Below are positions 1 to 6,665 of a DNA stretch of 47,064 bases, piece by piece (positions within the stretch are counted from its first letter, which is position 1; every line of letters begins with the position of its first letter). The stretch spans positions 1 to 47,064 of the forward strand of contig JAGNIU010000025.1 in the NCBI GenBank assembly GCA_018000995.1, read 5' to 3'. The translations under genes and the position numbers were made by a program. The DNA comes from Bacteroidia bacterium (GTDB taxonomy: Bacteria > Bacteroidota > Bacteroidia > B-17B0 > Aurantibacillaceae). The notes below the pieces were generated by a model. It was not told the DNA's origin. It searched no databases and saw only the letters and a list, made by a program, of their open reading frames with translations.

Positions 1-145
1 GCTCAAGGTCGTTGTTATCTAAGATTAGTTCACCTGTTTCCTGATTATCACGGAATAATTTACAAGTGTGTAAAATTTTGTCAACCAAAGTAGTTTTACC
101 GTGGTCAACGTGGGCAATAATTGCAATGTTCTTTATACTTGACAT
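1..145 (-). CDS. typA: GTP-binding translation factor TypA/BipA, N-terminal fragment
   Basis: Only the first 48 residues lie in the window; the gene runs off the left edge. The visible part begins [19 protein letters not shown], which holds the P-loop (HVDHGKTT) of a translational GTPase, followed by the [15 protein letters not shown] stretch characteristic of TypA/BipA rather than LepA or EF-G. The family acts as a ribosome-associated GTPase in stress and cold adaptation and 50S assembly. It is transcribed divergently from the ECF sigma gene and has its own -7 element at 164-171. Identity is firm for the family; nothing can be said of the rest of the protein. Confidence 0.9.
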   Translation of the reverse strand, partial: MSSIKNIAIIAHVDHGKTTLVDKILHTCKLFRDNQETGELILDNNDLE

Positions 146-163
146 GTACCTAATTTAAGGGCG

Positions 164-171
164 CAAAGATA
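164..171 (-). promoter_or_regulatory. -7 promoter element of typA
   Basis: On the minus strand this reads TATCTTTG, a perfect match to the Bacteroidetes -7 consensus TAnnTTTG. Transcription would start about 14 bases before the typA ATG at 145. No convincing -33 element was seen. Confidence 0.55.
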
Positions 172-191
172 GGAGTTTTATTGGAATTGTT

Positions 192-199
192 TACTTTTG
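192..199 (+). promoter_or_regulatory. -7 promoter element of the ECF sigma gene
   Basis: TACTTTTG matches TAnnTTTG exactly and lies only 8 bases before the TTG start at 207, which implies an almost leaderless mRNA. It suggests that the sigma gene is transcribed by the housekeeping sigma factor rather than by the ECF-like element seen before the downstream peptide gene. Confidence 0.45.
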
Positions 200-206
200 A
201 TTTCAA

Positions 207-800
207 TTGGACGCTACATCAAATAACCAAAACACGCTTAATCCTGCTAAATGGGTGGATTTATACGCTGATTACCTGTATAAATTTGCTTATTATAGGG
301 TAAACGACGACCAATTAGCAGAGGATTTAGTACAAGATACCTTCTTATCGGCCCTAAAAGCACGTGATTCCTATAAGGGTGAAGCTGCAGAAAAGACATG
401 GTTAGTGGCTATTTTAAAGAATAAAATCATCGATTACTACAAAAAGGCCTCTACAAAAAATGAATCGCCCTTAAAACTCAACACTTATAGCGCCCCATCC
501 TACGATCATTTTTTTATGGAAGGGAAATTTGGTCCTTGGCGTAAAGAAACAATGCCAAAAGACTGGGCCAATGCTGAAAACTCGTTTGATACCAAAGAAT
601 TTTATAAAACTCTTGAAAAATGCCTTTCGGAGCTGCCAGAAAAATGGAGAGGGATTTTTACCATGAGTTTATTAGATGATAATGATTCGAAAATAGTTTG
701 TAAGGAGTTTAATTTAACCTCGTCTAACTTTTGGGTAATCATGCACAGGGCCAAATTACAGATTAGGGCTTGTCTCGAAAAAAACTGGATTAAAGCATAA
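207..800 (+). CDS. ECF-type RNA polymerase sigma factor
   Basis: A 197-residue sigma-70 family protein of the extracytoplasmic-function class. Region 2 spans roughly residues 20-85 (YKFAYYRVNDDQLAEDLVQDTF, then TWLVAILKNKIIDYYKK), and region 4 lies near residues 135-190 with a helix-turn-helix. The start is a TTG: an in-frame stop at 198-200 lies just upstream and no ATG occurs before region 2, so TTG 207 is the only sensible start among the common codons. It overlaps the next gene by one base (TAATG), so the two are co-translated. The context (anti-sigma candidate, Cys-rich peptide, MNIO enzyme) makes it the likely regulator of the copper-peptide operon downstream, as ECF factors are for bufferin operons in Proteobacteria. 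The stimulus is inferred, not seen. Confidence 0.88.
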   Translation: MDATSNNQNTLNPAKWVDLYADYLYKFAYYRVNDDQLAEDLVQDTFLSALKARDSYKGEAAEKTWLVAILKNKIIDYYKKASTKNESPLKLNTYSAPSYDHFFMEGKFGPWRKETMPKDWANAENSFDTKEFYKTLEKCLSELPEKWRGIFTMSLLDDNDSKIVCKEFNLTSSNFWVIMHRAKLQIRACLEKNWIKA

Positions 801-1078
801 TGGATTATAAAGAAGAACATAATCACAAATGGTACATTTTTACATGTAAAGATGCTACTTTGTTAATGACAAAGGAGGAATATTCTAAACTTAAATTTTC
901 AGAGAAATTCCTACTTAAATTTCATTTATTAATCTGTTTGCATTGCAATCGTTTCTTAAAACAAACCAGAAACATAAGAAAATATTTCAAGGCTTCTGCA
1001 GATAACAGCACCCTCACCCTTTCTGCGCAAAAGAAACAATCTCTCAGTCAATTAATTACAGAGAACACGAAAAAATAA
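800..1078 (+). CDS. Small zinc-binding-motif anti-sigma factor candidate
   Basis: A 92-residue basic protein with no signal peptide and no membrane segment. It carries Cys16 followed by His42-x3-Cys46-x2-Cys49, the spacing of the ZAS (zinc anti-sigma, zf-HC2-like) motif. Small soluble proteins with this arrangement typically follow ECF genes in Bacteroidetes. Its start codon overlaps the stop of the sigma gene, which supports stoichiometric production and direct binding. Being soluble and thiol-rich it could sense metal or redox state in the cytoplasm. The anti-sigma role is inferred from motif and position; it could also be an activating partner. Confidence 0.65.
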   Translation: MDYKEEHNHKWYIFTCKDATLLMTKEEYSKLKFSEKFLLKFHLLICLHCNRFLKQTRNIRKYFKASADNSTLTLSAQKKQSLSQLITENTKK

Positions 1079-1088
1079 CATTTTTTTT

Positions 1089-1115
1089 GTAAGGATTTAT
1101 TCTTGCAATCGTATA
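1089..1115 (+). promoter_or_regulatory. Putative ECF-sigma promoter of the bufferin-like gene
   Basis: The stretch GTAAGGATTT (1089-1098) followed by CGTATA (1110-1115) lies 28 bases before the peptide gene start. A CGT-containing -10 with an upstream GGAT-type -35 resembles ECF promoters, and no TAnnTTTG element is present here. A closely similar sequence with identical spacing lies at 4829-4855. The assignment to the sigma factor at 207 is inference. Confidence 0.45.
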
Positions 1116-1142
1116 TTTATATAAACCTATAAACACAACCAA

Positions 1143-1499
1143 ATGGAAAAAAAATCAACCTTAGTTACTTGCTCAATGATTGCAGGTGCTTTAATGAGTG
1201 TATCAGCTGTAAAAGCTAACAGTTTACTTGAGTATAATGCTTTAGGAACTGCAGGTGAAGTTCGTACTGCTTTAGTTAAAACTATCGAAGCTTCTTGCGG
1301 AGAGAAAAAAACTGATGCTAAAACAACTGACACAAAAGCAAAAGATGCTAAATGTGGTGAGAAAAAAGCGAAAGACGGTAAATGTGGAGAAGGTAAATGC
1401 GGAGAGAAAAAAGACGCTAAAAAATCTGACACAAAAGCGAAAGATGGCAAATGTGGCGAAGGTAAATGCGGAGAGAAAAAAACCGAAAAACCTCACTAA
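1143..1499 (+). CDS. bufA: Bufferin/HvfA-like Cys-rich RiPP precursor peptide
   Basis: A 118-residue exported precursor. Residues 1-25 form a signal peptide (basic start, hydrophobic core, VKA cleavage site). Residues 26-50 contain NALGTAGEVRTAL, the leader type seen in HvfA/BufA peptides. The rest is a Lys/Cys/Gly-rich core with six cysteines (52, 71, 81, 86, 104, 109), each followed by Gly-Glu. Two exact EGKCG motifs (83-87, 106-110) and two DGKCG motifs match the motif that MNIO enzymes of HvfB/BufB type modify to copper-binding heterocycles. The next two genes encode just such an enzyme and its partner. The core looks internally duplicated (78-90 and 101-113). Expected role: periplasmic copper sequestration. 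Symbol given by homology of arrangement. Confidence 0.82.
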   Translation: MEKKSTLVTCSMIAGALMSVSAVKANSLLEYNALGTAGEVRTALVKTIEASCGEKKTDAKTTDTKAKDAKCGEKKAKDGKCGEGKCGEKKDAKKSDTKAKDGKCGEGKCGEKKTEKPH

Positions 1500-1510
1500 T
1501 CAATTTTATA

Positions 1511-1547
1511 AAAATAAGCCCTGCCTCGGTGGGGCTTATTTTTTTAT
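1511..1547 (+). terminator. Intrinsic terminator between precursor and modifying-enzyme genes
   Basis: AATAAGCCC (1513-1521) pairs with GGGCTTATT (1532-1540) and is followed by a run of T. It sits inside the operon, before the MNIO gene whose start lies at 1557. Partial readthrough would give much more precursor mRNA than enzyme mRNA, a common arrangement in peptide operons. It could also stabilise the 3' end of the short precursor transcript. Confidence 0.8.
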
Positions 1548-1556
1548 TTAAACTAG

Positions 1557-2393
1557 ATGTCAAATCAATATACCGGTATAGGATTTAGAAAAGATTTTGC
1601 TGAAGAACTTTTAAATACAAAGATTCTTCATCCATCCTTTATTGAATTAGCTCCCGAAAATTGGATTGGCATGGGTGGTTACTGGAAAAAAATTCTGGAT
1701 AGAGCCGCCGAGAAATTTCCTATCACCTGCCATGGTTTATCACTTTCCATTGGTAGTCCGGATGAAGTGGATGTTGAGTTTGTGAAACAAGTGAAAAAAT
1801 TCTTAAAGCAATATAATGTGAAAGTGTATTCCGAACATTTGAGCTATTCCAAATGTGATAATGCGCATTTATACGATTTATTACCAATACCATTCCGACA
1901 AGACGCTGTTAAACATATTGTGCAGCGCATAAAACAAGTTCAGGATATTTTAGAAATGCCGCTTGTTCTTGAAAATGTTTCTTATTACACTCCTGTTGCT
2001 GCTGAGATGACTGAAGTAGAATTTATTTCTGCTATCGTTAAAGAATCAGGTTGCAATATGTTACTGGATGTAAATAATGTTTATGTCAATTCTTTCAACC
2101 ATCAATACGAACCAAAAGAGTTTATAAAAAAATTACCTCTCGATAAAGTGGCCTACATTCACATGGCGGGTCACGAACAAGTTTCAGATACCTTAATTAT
2201 TGATACACACGGACAAGCTGTTATTGATCCTGTGTTTGAATTGTTTGATTACACCGTTGGATTAATTAAACCTGTTCCTGTTTTATTAGAAAGAGATTTT
2301 AATATTCCTGAATTAGAGGAATTACAGGGAGAAATCACAAAAATGGATAACATCATAGCTAAAAAATGGCAGACCGAAAATGCAATTGCTTAA
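1557..2393 (+). CDS. bufB: DUF692 / MNIO family peptide-modifying oxidase (BufB/HvfB-like)
   Basis: A 278-residue TIM-barrel protein of the multinuclear non-heme iron oxidase family, the same family as MbnB, TglH and HvfB. It opens with the family signature GIGFRKDFAEELL. Candidate metal ligands are visible in the expected order: His59 in CHGLSLSIG, Glu93/His94 in SEHLS, Glu139 in LENVSYY, Asp171 in LLDVNNVYVN, His202 and His206 in HMAGHE, His218 in DTHG, and Glu245 in LLERD. These enzymes use iron and oxygen to rearrange cysteine in a peptide substrate. The substrate is presumably the precursor at 1143. The gene overlaps the partner gene by 14 bases, so the two are translationally coupled. 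Confidence 0.88.
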   Translation: MSNQYTGIGFRKDFAEELLNTKILHPSFIELAPENWIGMGGYWKKILDRAAEKFPITCHGLSLSIGSPDEVDVEFVKQVKKFLKQYNVKVYSEHLSYSKCDNAHLYDLLPIPFRQDAVKHIVQRIKQVQDILEMPLVLENVSYYTPVAAEMTEVEFISAIVKESGCNMLLDVNNVYVNSFNHQYEPKEFIKKLPLDKVAYIHMAGHEQVSDTLIIDTHGQAVIDPVFELFDYTVGLIKPVPVLLERDFNIPELEELQGEITKMDNIIAKKWQTENAIA

Positions 2394-3129
2394 AGATACA
2401 TACGAACAGCAAGCTAAGTTAGCAGAGTACTGCCGTAACGGTGTTGTGCCCGATTTGAAAGGGGTTAAGTATGAGAATTTAGGTCAGTACAGGAGATTAG
2501 TTTTCAATATTGCCTCTGATATTTTAGAAACTGCTTATCCCATTACCTATAGTTTTTTACCAAAAGAAACCTGGGAGAAATTAGTGTTCGATTATTTTGT
2601 GGAGCATAAATGTCAGACCACACAAGTGTGGCGAATGCCTTTAGAGTTTTATGATTATTGTGTAGAGAAAGATATTCAGTCGCAACTAAATTTACCTTTC
2701 TTAAACGATCTTTTATATTTTGAATGGTTGGAGTTGGAAGTTCACACGATGGAAGATATTGCTTATCCTGAATTCAAAGCGGAAGGTGATTGGTTAAATG
2801 ATAGAATTGCGGTGAATCCTGAATTCAAATTAATAAAACTCACATATCCTGTTCATACCACTGCGCCAACAGAATTAGCAGGTAAAGAAGGAACTTATTT
2901 CCTTTTTATTTACCGCGAAAAAGAAAGTGGTAATGTTCAGTTCATGGATCTATCCATGTTATATACTTACATTATAGAACAAATTGCAGGCGGAGAATTA
3001 TTAAAAGATGTTTTAGTGGAAGCGAATAATTTGTTTCAATTAAATAACATTTCTCTTCTGAAAGAACACGCTGAAAAATTCATTAACGACCTTCAGCAAC
3101 GCAAATTCGTTTTAGGATTCTTGAAATAG
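2380..3129 (+). CDS. bufC: DUF2063-type MNIO partner protein (BufC/HvfC-like)
   Basis: A 249-residue protein with an N-terminal helical region of the DUF2063 (putative DNA-binding) family: LGQYRRLVFNIASDILETAYP and the following segments are typical. Partner proteins of this family form a complex with the MNIO enzyme and recruit the precursor leader; the C-terminal half would be the peptide-binding part. The start overlaps the end of the MNIO gene. The gene is followed by a dispersed palindromic repeat, then an unrelated hydrolase with its own promoter, so the operon ends here. The DNA-binding label of the family is historical and should not be taken as function. Confidence 0.8.
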   Translation: MQLLKDTYEQQAKLAEYCRNGVVPDLKGVKYENLGQYRRLVFNIASDILETAYPITYSFLPKETWEKLVFDYFVEHKCQTTQVWRMPLEFYDYCVEKDIQSQLNLPFLNDLLYFEWLELEVHTMEDIAYPEFKAEGDWLNDRIAVNPEFKLIKLTYPVHTTAPTELAGKEGTYFLFIYREKESGNVQFMDLSMLYTYIIEQIAGGELLKDVLVEANNLFQLNNISLLKEHAEKFINDLQQRKFVLGFLK

Positions 3130-3131
3130 CC

Positions 3132-3191
3132 GGTCATGCTGAACTTGTTTCAGAATCTTCTACTAGATCCCGAAACAAGTTCGGGATGACC
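3132..3191. repeat. Dispersed palindromic repeat, family 1, copy A
   Basis: Sixty bases: GGTCATGCTGAAC at one end and GTTCGGGATGACC at the other, with an internal CCCGAAACAAGTTCGGG hairpin. The reverse complement of a near-identical copy is found at 44244-44299. The two hairpins and the intergenic position between two plus-strand genes fit a REP-like element; it may act as a terminator or mRNA stabiliser. Confidence 0.8.
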
Positions 3192-3230
3192 CCTCAAAAT
3201 AATAAGTCATCATTCATCAATCAAAAATCC

Positions 3231-3238
3231 TAACTTTG
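3231..3238 (+). promoter_or_regulatory. -7 promoter element of the alpha/beta hydrolase gene
   Basis: TAACTTTG matches TAnnTTTG exactly. Its final G lies 5 bases before the ATG at 3243, so transcription should start at or very near the start codon (leaderless mRNA). Confidence 0.5.
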
Positions 3239-3242
3239 GCTT

Positions 3243-4013
3243 ATGAAACTAGCATTTCGCGAATACGGCTCAGGTCAACCTTTACTTATTCTTCACGGTT
3301 TATTCGGACAAAGTGATAATTGGAATACTTTGGCCAAACGTTTTAGTGAAAACGGTTTTCATGTTTTTACTTTGGATTTACGAAATCACGGTCTTTCACC
3401 TCATAGCAACGAGTGGGATTATATTTTAATGGCTGATGATTTAAAAGAATTTATTGCAGAACATCAATTACAAAAACCCATCATTCTTGGTCATAGTATG
3501 GGTGGAAAAGTGGGTATGTTTTTTGAGTTGCAAAATCCAGGCATCGCTAAAAAATTAATTGTAGCTGATATTGCTCCTCGTGCTTACGAACCGCATCATG
3601 ATGTTGTTTTAAAAGCATTAAACGCAGTAGATTTCTCAGTCATTAAAACCAGAAAAGAAGCCGAAGCTATCATGAACGAACATATTTCGGATTTCGGTAC
3701 CAAACAATTTTTACTAAAAAATATTTATTGGAAAGACAGCGAAACCGGATTAATGGATTGGCGCTTTAATTTAAAAGTAATTGATAAGGAATATCAAAAT
3801 ATTGGCGTTGAAGTTCCAAATTCCTCTAGTAATATTGAAACTCTTTTCATTAAAGGCGCAAAATCAAATTACATTTGTGAATCTGATATAGCAGATATTG
3901 AAAAACGTTTTCCCAATTATAAATTAGTTACAATTCCGGATAGTGGTCATTGGATACACGCTGAAAAACCGCAAGAATTTTTTGAAGAAGTAATGAAATT
4001 TATAACAACTTAA
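3243..4013 (+). CDS. Alpha/beta-hydrolase, YbfF-like esterase
   Basis: A 256-residue cytoplasmic alpha/beta-hydrolase. It shows the oxyanion segment LHGLFG (18-22), the nucleophile elbow GHSMGG with Ser85, and the catalytic histidine in SGHWIHAEKP (His236). The LRNHGLSPHS segment after the third strand is typical of the YbfF esterase branch, whose members cleave short acyl esters including acyl-CoA. No signal peptide. The gene has its own near-leaderless promoter and meets the HAD gene tail to tail with a 14-base overlap. Exact substrate is not predictable. Confidence 0.85.
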   Translation: MKLAFREYGSGQPLLILHGLFGQSDNWNTLAKRFSENGFHVFTLDLRNHGLSPHSNEWDYILMADDLKEFIAEHQLQKPIILGHSMGGKVGMFFELQNPGIAKKLIVADIAPRAYEPHHDVVLKALNAVDFSVIKTRKEAEAIMNEHISDFGTKQFLLKNIYWKDSETGLMDWRFNLKVIDKEYQNIGVEVPNSSSNIETLFIKGAKSNYICESDIADIEKRFPNYKLVTIPDSGHWIHAEKPQEFFEEVMKFITT

Positions 4014-4629
4014 GTTGTCGTAATAAATCGTTTACCGACATATTTTTCTGCAATAAAAAAGCATTTATACCGCACTCCCCTGCTCCTTTTACATGTTGAG
4101 GAGAATCATCAATAAAAATAGTTTCTTCCGGTTTCAAATTATTTTGATTCAAAACAAACTCAAAAATTTCTTTATCCGGTTTACGCATTCCTATTCTACA
4201 GGAGTAATAAACTTTATCAAAATAATCATCAAAGTTTTTAATGCCGTGTTCGTTTTCTAATTCCAGTTCAAAAGCTTCGATGTGTGGTTCGCAGGTATTA
4301 CTCAATAAAAAAGTATTGTAATTGTGTTTCATTTCTACCAAAGCATCTAAACGCTCTTCAGGAACATCTAATAACATCGCATTCCAGGCTACTAATAAGT
4401 CCTCAGTGCTACCCGTATAACGAATTTGTCGTTTTATCTCATTCAAAAAATCATTAGTAGAAATCTTGCCCTTATCCAATAAGCTGAAAATTTCATCCTG
4501 TTTTGCCTGAGTGTAAATACTCTCGAAAGGTATTTGGCTAATCTTGTTAAATGCGCTTATTGTGCGGTTTACATCCAAATTGATGATAACCCCTCCTAAA
4601 TCGAAAATAACATTCTGAATACCCTTCAT
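4000..4629 (-). CDS. HAD-superfamily phosphatase, YihX-like
   Basis: A 209-residue HAD subfamily IA hydrolase. Motif I is FDLGGVI with nucleophile Asp10; motif II is LLSNT, motif III lies in RKPDKEIF, and motif IV is IFIDDSPQHV. The second Asp of the usual DxD is replaced by Gly (DLG), as in the glucose-1-phosphate phosphatase YihX, and the N-terminal helix region (RTISAFNKISQIPFESI) resembles that subgroup. It probably dephosphorylates a small sugar phosphate or metabolite. It converges on the hydrolase gene with overlapping 3' ends. A degenerate -7 element (GATATTTG) lies at 4649-4656 on the minus strand. Confidence 0.85.
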   Translation of the reverse strand: MKGIQNVIFDLGGVIINLDVNRTISAFNKISQIPFESIYTQAKQDEIFSLLDKGKISTNDFLNEIKRQIRYTGSTEDLLVAWNAMLLDVPEERLDALVEMKHNYNTFLLSNTCEPHIEAFELELENEHGIKNFDDYFDKVYYSCRIGMRKPDKEIFEFVLNQNNLKPEETIFIDDSPQHVKGAGECGINAFLLQKNMSVNDLLRQLKLL

Positions 4630-4709
4630 AAAATTTGCATTATCTCTGCAAATATCTATTTTTGCAGTCCCTTTCGCAAGTAAGGTAGGTCATTTTGACC
4701 TTATTTAAC

Positions 4710-4786
4710 GGGCCCATAGCTCATTCGGTTAGAGCAACAGACTCATAATCTGTGGGTGCTTGGTTCGATTCCAAGTGGGCCCACCA
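4710..4786 (+). tRNA. tRNA with CAT anticodon (Met, or Ile2 if modified)
   Basis: A canonical 77-base cloverleaf with encoded CCA. The acceptor GGGCCCA pairs perfectly with TGGGCCC (4776-4782), the D arm is GCTC/GAGC, the anticodon arm is ACAGA-CTCATAA-TCTGT and the T arm is CTTGG-TTCGATT-CCAAG. The anticodon is CAT. A strong acceptor base pair at 1-72 (G-C) argues against initiator tRNA. Elongator tRNA-Met is most likely; tRNA-Ile with lysidine-modified C34 cannot be excluded without comparing to other copies. Confidence 0.92.
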
Positions 4787-4788
4787 CT

Positions 4789-4817
4789 AAAAGCCTCATA
4801 TTTATGAGGCTTTTTTA
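4789..4817 (+). terminator. Terminator of the tRNA gene
   Basis: AAAAGCCTCATA (4789-4800) and TATGAGGCTTTT (4803-4814) form a 12-bp stem ending in a T run immediately after the tRNA CCA end. Confidence 0.85.
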
Positions 4818-4823
4818 TTACCC

Positions 4824-4856
4824 TTTTTGTAAGGATTTCATCCTTGATTCTTCTAA
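4824..4856 (+). promoter_or_regulatory. ECF-like promoter sequence upstream of the halogenase cassette
   Basis: TTTTTGTAAGGATTT (4824-4838) followed by CTTCTAA starting at 4850. It shares 19 of 27 positions with the sequence at 1089-1115, including an identical ten-base GTAAGGATTT block and identical spacing to the C of the -10-like part. It lies about 100 bases before the start at 4956. The rest of the gap up to 4955 is AT-rich with only a weak -7-like ACCCTTTG at 4930-4937. Confidence 0.4.
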
Positions 4857-4955
4857 TAACTTCATTAATAAATACTCGCAAAAACACATAAAAATGTAAG
4901 CGTTTTTTATTGATAATTTAGTAATTTTAACCCTTTGACTAATTTTTTTGATATT

Positions 4956-6647
4956 ATGCAAAAACAATATGATGTAGTTATTTTAGGTGGTGGGCTAGCA
5001 GGGCTTACTCTATCAATTCAGCTTAAACAGTCGAAACCTGACATTAGTATTTTGGTTTTAGAAAAGAGAGAGTCTGAAGCTGCAACTGCTGCACACAAAG
5101 TTGGCGAATCCACCGTTGAATTAGGAAGTTATTACTTAAGAGAAGTTCTTGGTTTAAAAAAATATCTTGAAAAAGATGAATTACCAAAACACGGCCTTCG
5201 TTTCTTTTTTAAATCACACAATAAAAATGATATTACCACACGTGTTGAATTAGGTCCGCGCGAAAAACTTCCTGTGCCTAGTCATCAATTAGATCGTGGC
5301 ACTTTAGAAAACGAATTGATGCGCCGCTCTATTGAATTAGGTTGTGAAGTTATATTAGGTGCGCGTGTAAAAGATATTTCATTTTCGAACGGTGAAAATG
5401 AAGTGACTTACATTGTAAAAAAAGAAGAACACAAAGTAAAAGGAAAATGGGCCGCTGATGCTTCAGGAAGAGGAAATGTTTTAAAACATAAATTCGGATT
5501 CAAAAAAGACTGGGATCATGATGTAAATGCTGTTTGGTGGCGAGTGAAAGGCATTGTAGATATTGACGATTGGAGCGAAAACACCAAATGGAAAAGCAAA
5601 TTAAACAAGCGATTAAGATACTTAAGTACTGTCCATTTTATGGATGAAGGTTATTGGTTTTGGGTTATTCCTTTAGGCTCAAAGAATACAAGTTTAGGAA
5701 TTGTAGCAGATCAGAAACTACATCCCTTCGATACCATCAATCAATATCCAAAAGCATTAGAGTGGTTAAAAAAACATGAGCCACTTTGTTACGAAAAAGT
5801 GAAACCGTTTGGTGAAGATGGTGGCTTACTCGACTTTTTAATTTTAAAACATTACGGTCATAACACACAACGTGTTTACGATGCAACAGAACGCTGGGGA
5901 ACAACAGGCGAATCAGGACCGTTCTTAGATCCGTTCTATTCTCCGGGAACAGATTTTATAGCAATGAATAACACGTGGCTATCTGATTTGATATTACGTG
6001 ATTTAAACGGAGAAGATATTGCTGTGCGCGCAAAAGTTTATGAGCAAACACATTTATCTTTATTCGAAAGCTGGACTCAAATCTATCAAAACAAATATCA
6101 GTTAATGGGCTCCACACAAATTATGGTGGTGAAAATTTTCTGGGATTGGGCTGTGTATTGGTCGGTATTAGCGTTACTGTTTACAAACGGTGCTTTCACT
6201 GATTTAAAATTATTAAAAGAGTTGTTTGCAAATGAAAAAGGTTTAGGAAGAAAGTTTACTAAGTTGCACGTGCAAATGCAAAACTTCTTTATTCAATGGA
6301 AACCACACGATACTGAAATTTTCTCTGACAGATACATCGACCCTTTTGATTTAGAATTTCTGCAAAAGTTTCAGCAAGGGATTGATGTGCAGCAAGGAAG
6401 TCCTGAAAAATTATTAGCAAAAGTGGCTGAGAATTTAAATGTTTTAGAAAAAGCTGCTGCCGAAATTTTCAGACATGTAAGTACGCATGTAAAAGGAACA
6501 CCTTCTGATATGAAAGTAAATCCTTACACTATTAATTTAGATGATGATTCAACTGATACAACAAGTGCTGATGCTATTGGAGTGGATGAAGCCATAACAA
6601 AAGACATTAGCACGATGTGGTTCTACAATAAAAAAGAATTAGTTTAA
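4956..6647 (+). CDS. Flavin-dependent halogenase-like FAD oxidoreductase
   Basis: A 563-residue FAD protein of the tryptophan-halogenase superfamily. It has the dinucleotide motif GGGLAGL (residues 11-17), KVGEST (48-53, the GE[SA]T motif), WFWVIP (234-239, the WxWxIP motif of flavin halogenases), and DPFYSPG (325-331) near the FAD site. Lys78 and Lys86 flank the region where halogenases keep their catalytic lysine. I start at the ATG 4956; an in-frame TTG at 4935 would add seven residues before the FAD strand. It heads a tight four-gene unit with a KAS III-like enzyme and a BtrH-like enzyme, so it probably oxidises or halogenates a carrier- or CoA-bound product. Monooxygenase activity without halogenation is equally possible. 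Confidence 0.75.
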   Translation: MQKQYDVVILGGGLAGLTLSIQLKQSKPDISILVLEKRESEAATAAHKVGESTVELGSYYLREVLGLKKYLEKDELPKHGLRFFFKSHNKNDITTRVELGPREKLPVPSHQLDRGTLENELMRRSIELGCEVILGARVKDISFSNGENEVTYIVKKEEHKVKGKWAADASGRGNVLKHKFGFKKDWDHDVNAVWWRVKGIVDIDDWSENTKWKSKLNKRLRYLSTVHFMDEGYWFWVIPLGSKNTSLGIVADQKLHPFDTINQYPKALEWLKKHEPLCYEKVKPFGEDGGLLDFLILKHYGHNTQRVYDATERWGTTGESGPFLDPFYSPGTDFIAMNNTWLSDLILRDLNGEDIAVRAKVYEQTHLSLFESWTQIYQNKYQLMGSTQIMVVKIFWDWAVYWSVLALLFTNGAFTDLKLLKELFANEKGLGRKFTKLHVQMQNFFIQWKPHDTEIFSDRYIDPFDLEFLQKFQQGIDVQQGSPEKLLAKVAENLNVLEKAAAEIFRHVSTHVKGTPSDMKVNPYTINLDDDSTDTTSADAIGVDEAITKDISTMWFYNKKELV

Positions 6648-6665
6648 CAATTTGTACCTATAAAC

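Noticed and set aside
1127..1496. Minus-strand open frames of 74-107 residues opposite the Cys-rich precursor
   Set aside because: They are low-complexity antisense of the Lys/Cys repeats; the plus-strand frame has a signal peptide and operon context.
4687..4701. Palindrome AGGTCA-TTT-TGACCT just before the tRNA gene
   Set aside because: The half-sites point the opposite way from the TGAY-N4-RTCA boxes and no related copy was seen; too little to call an operator.
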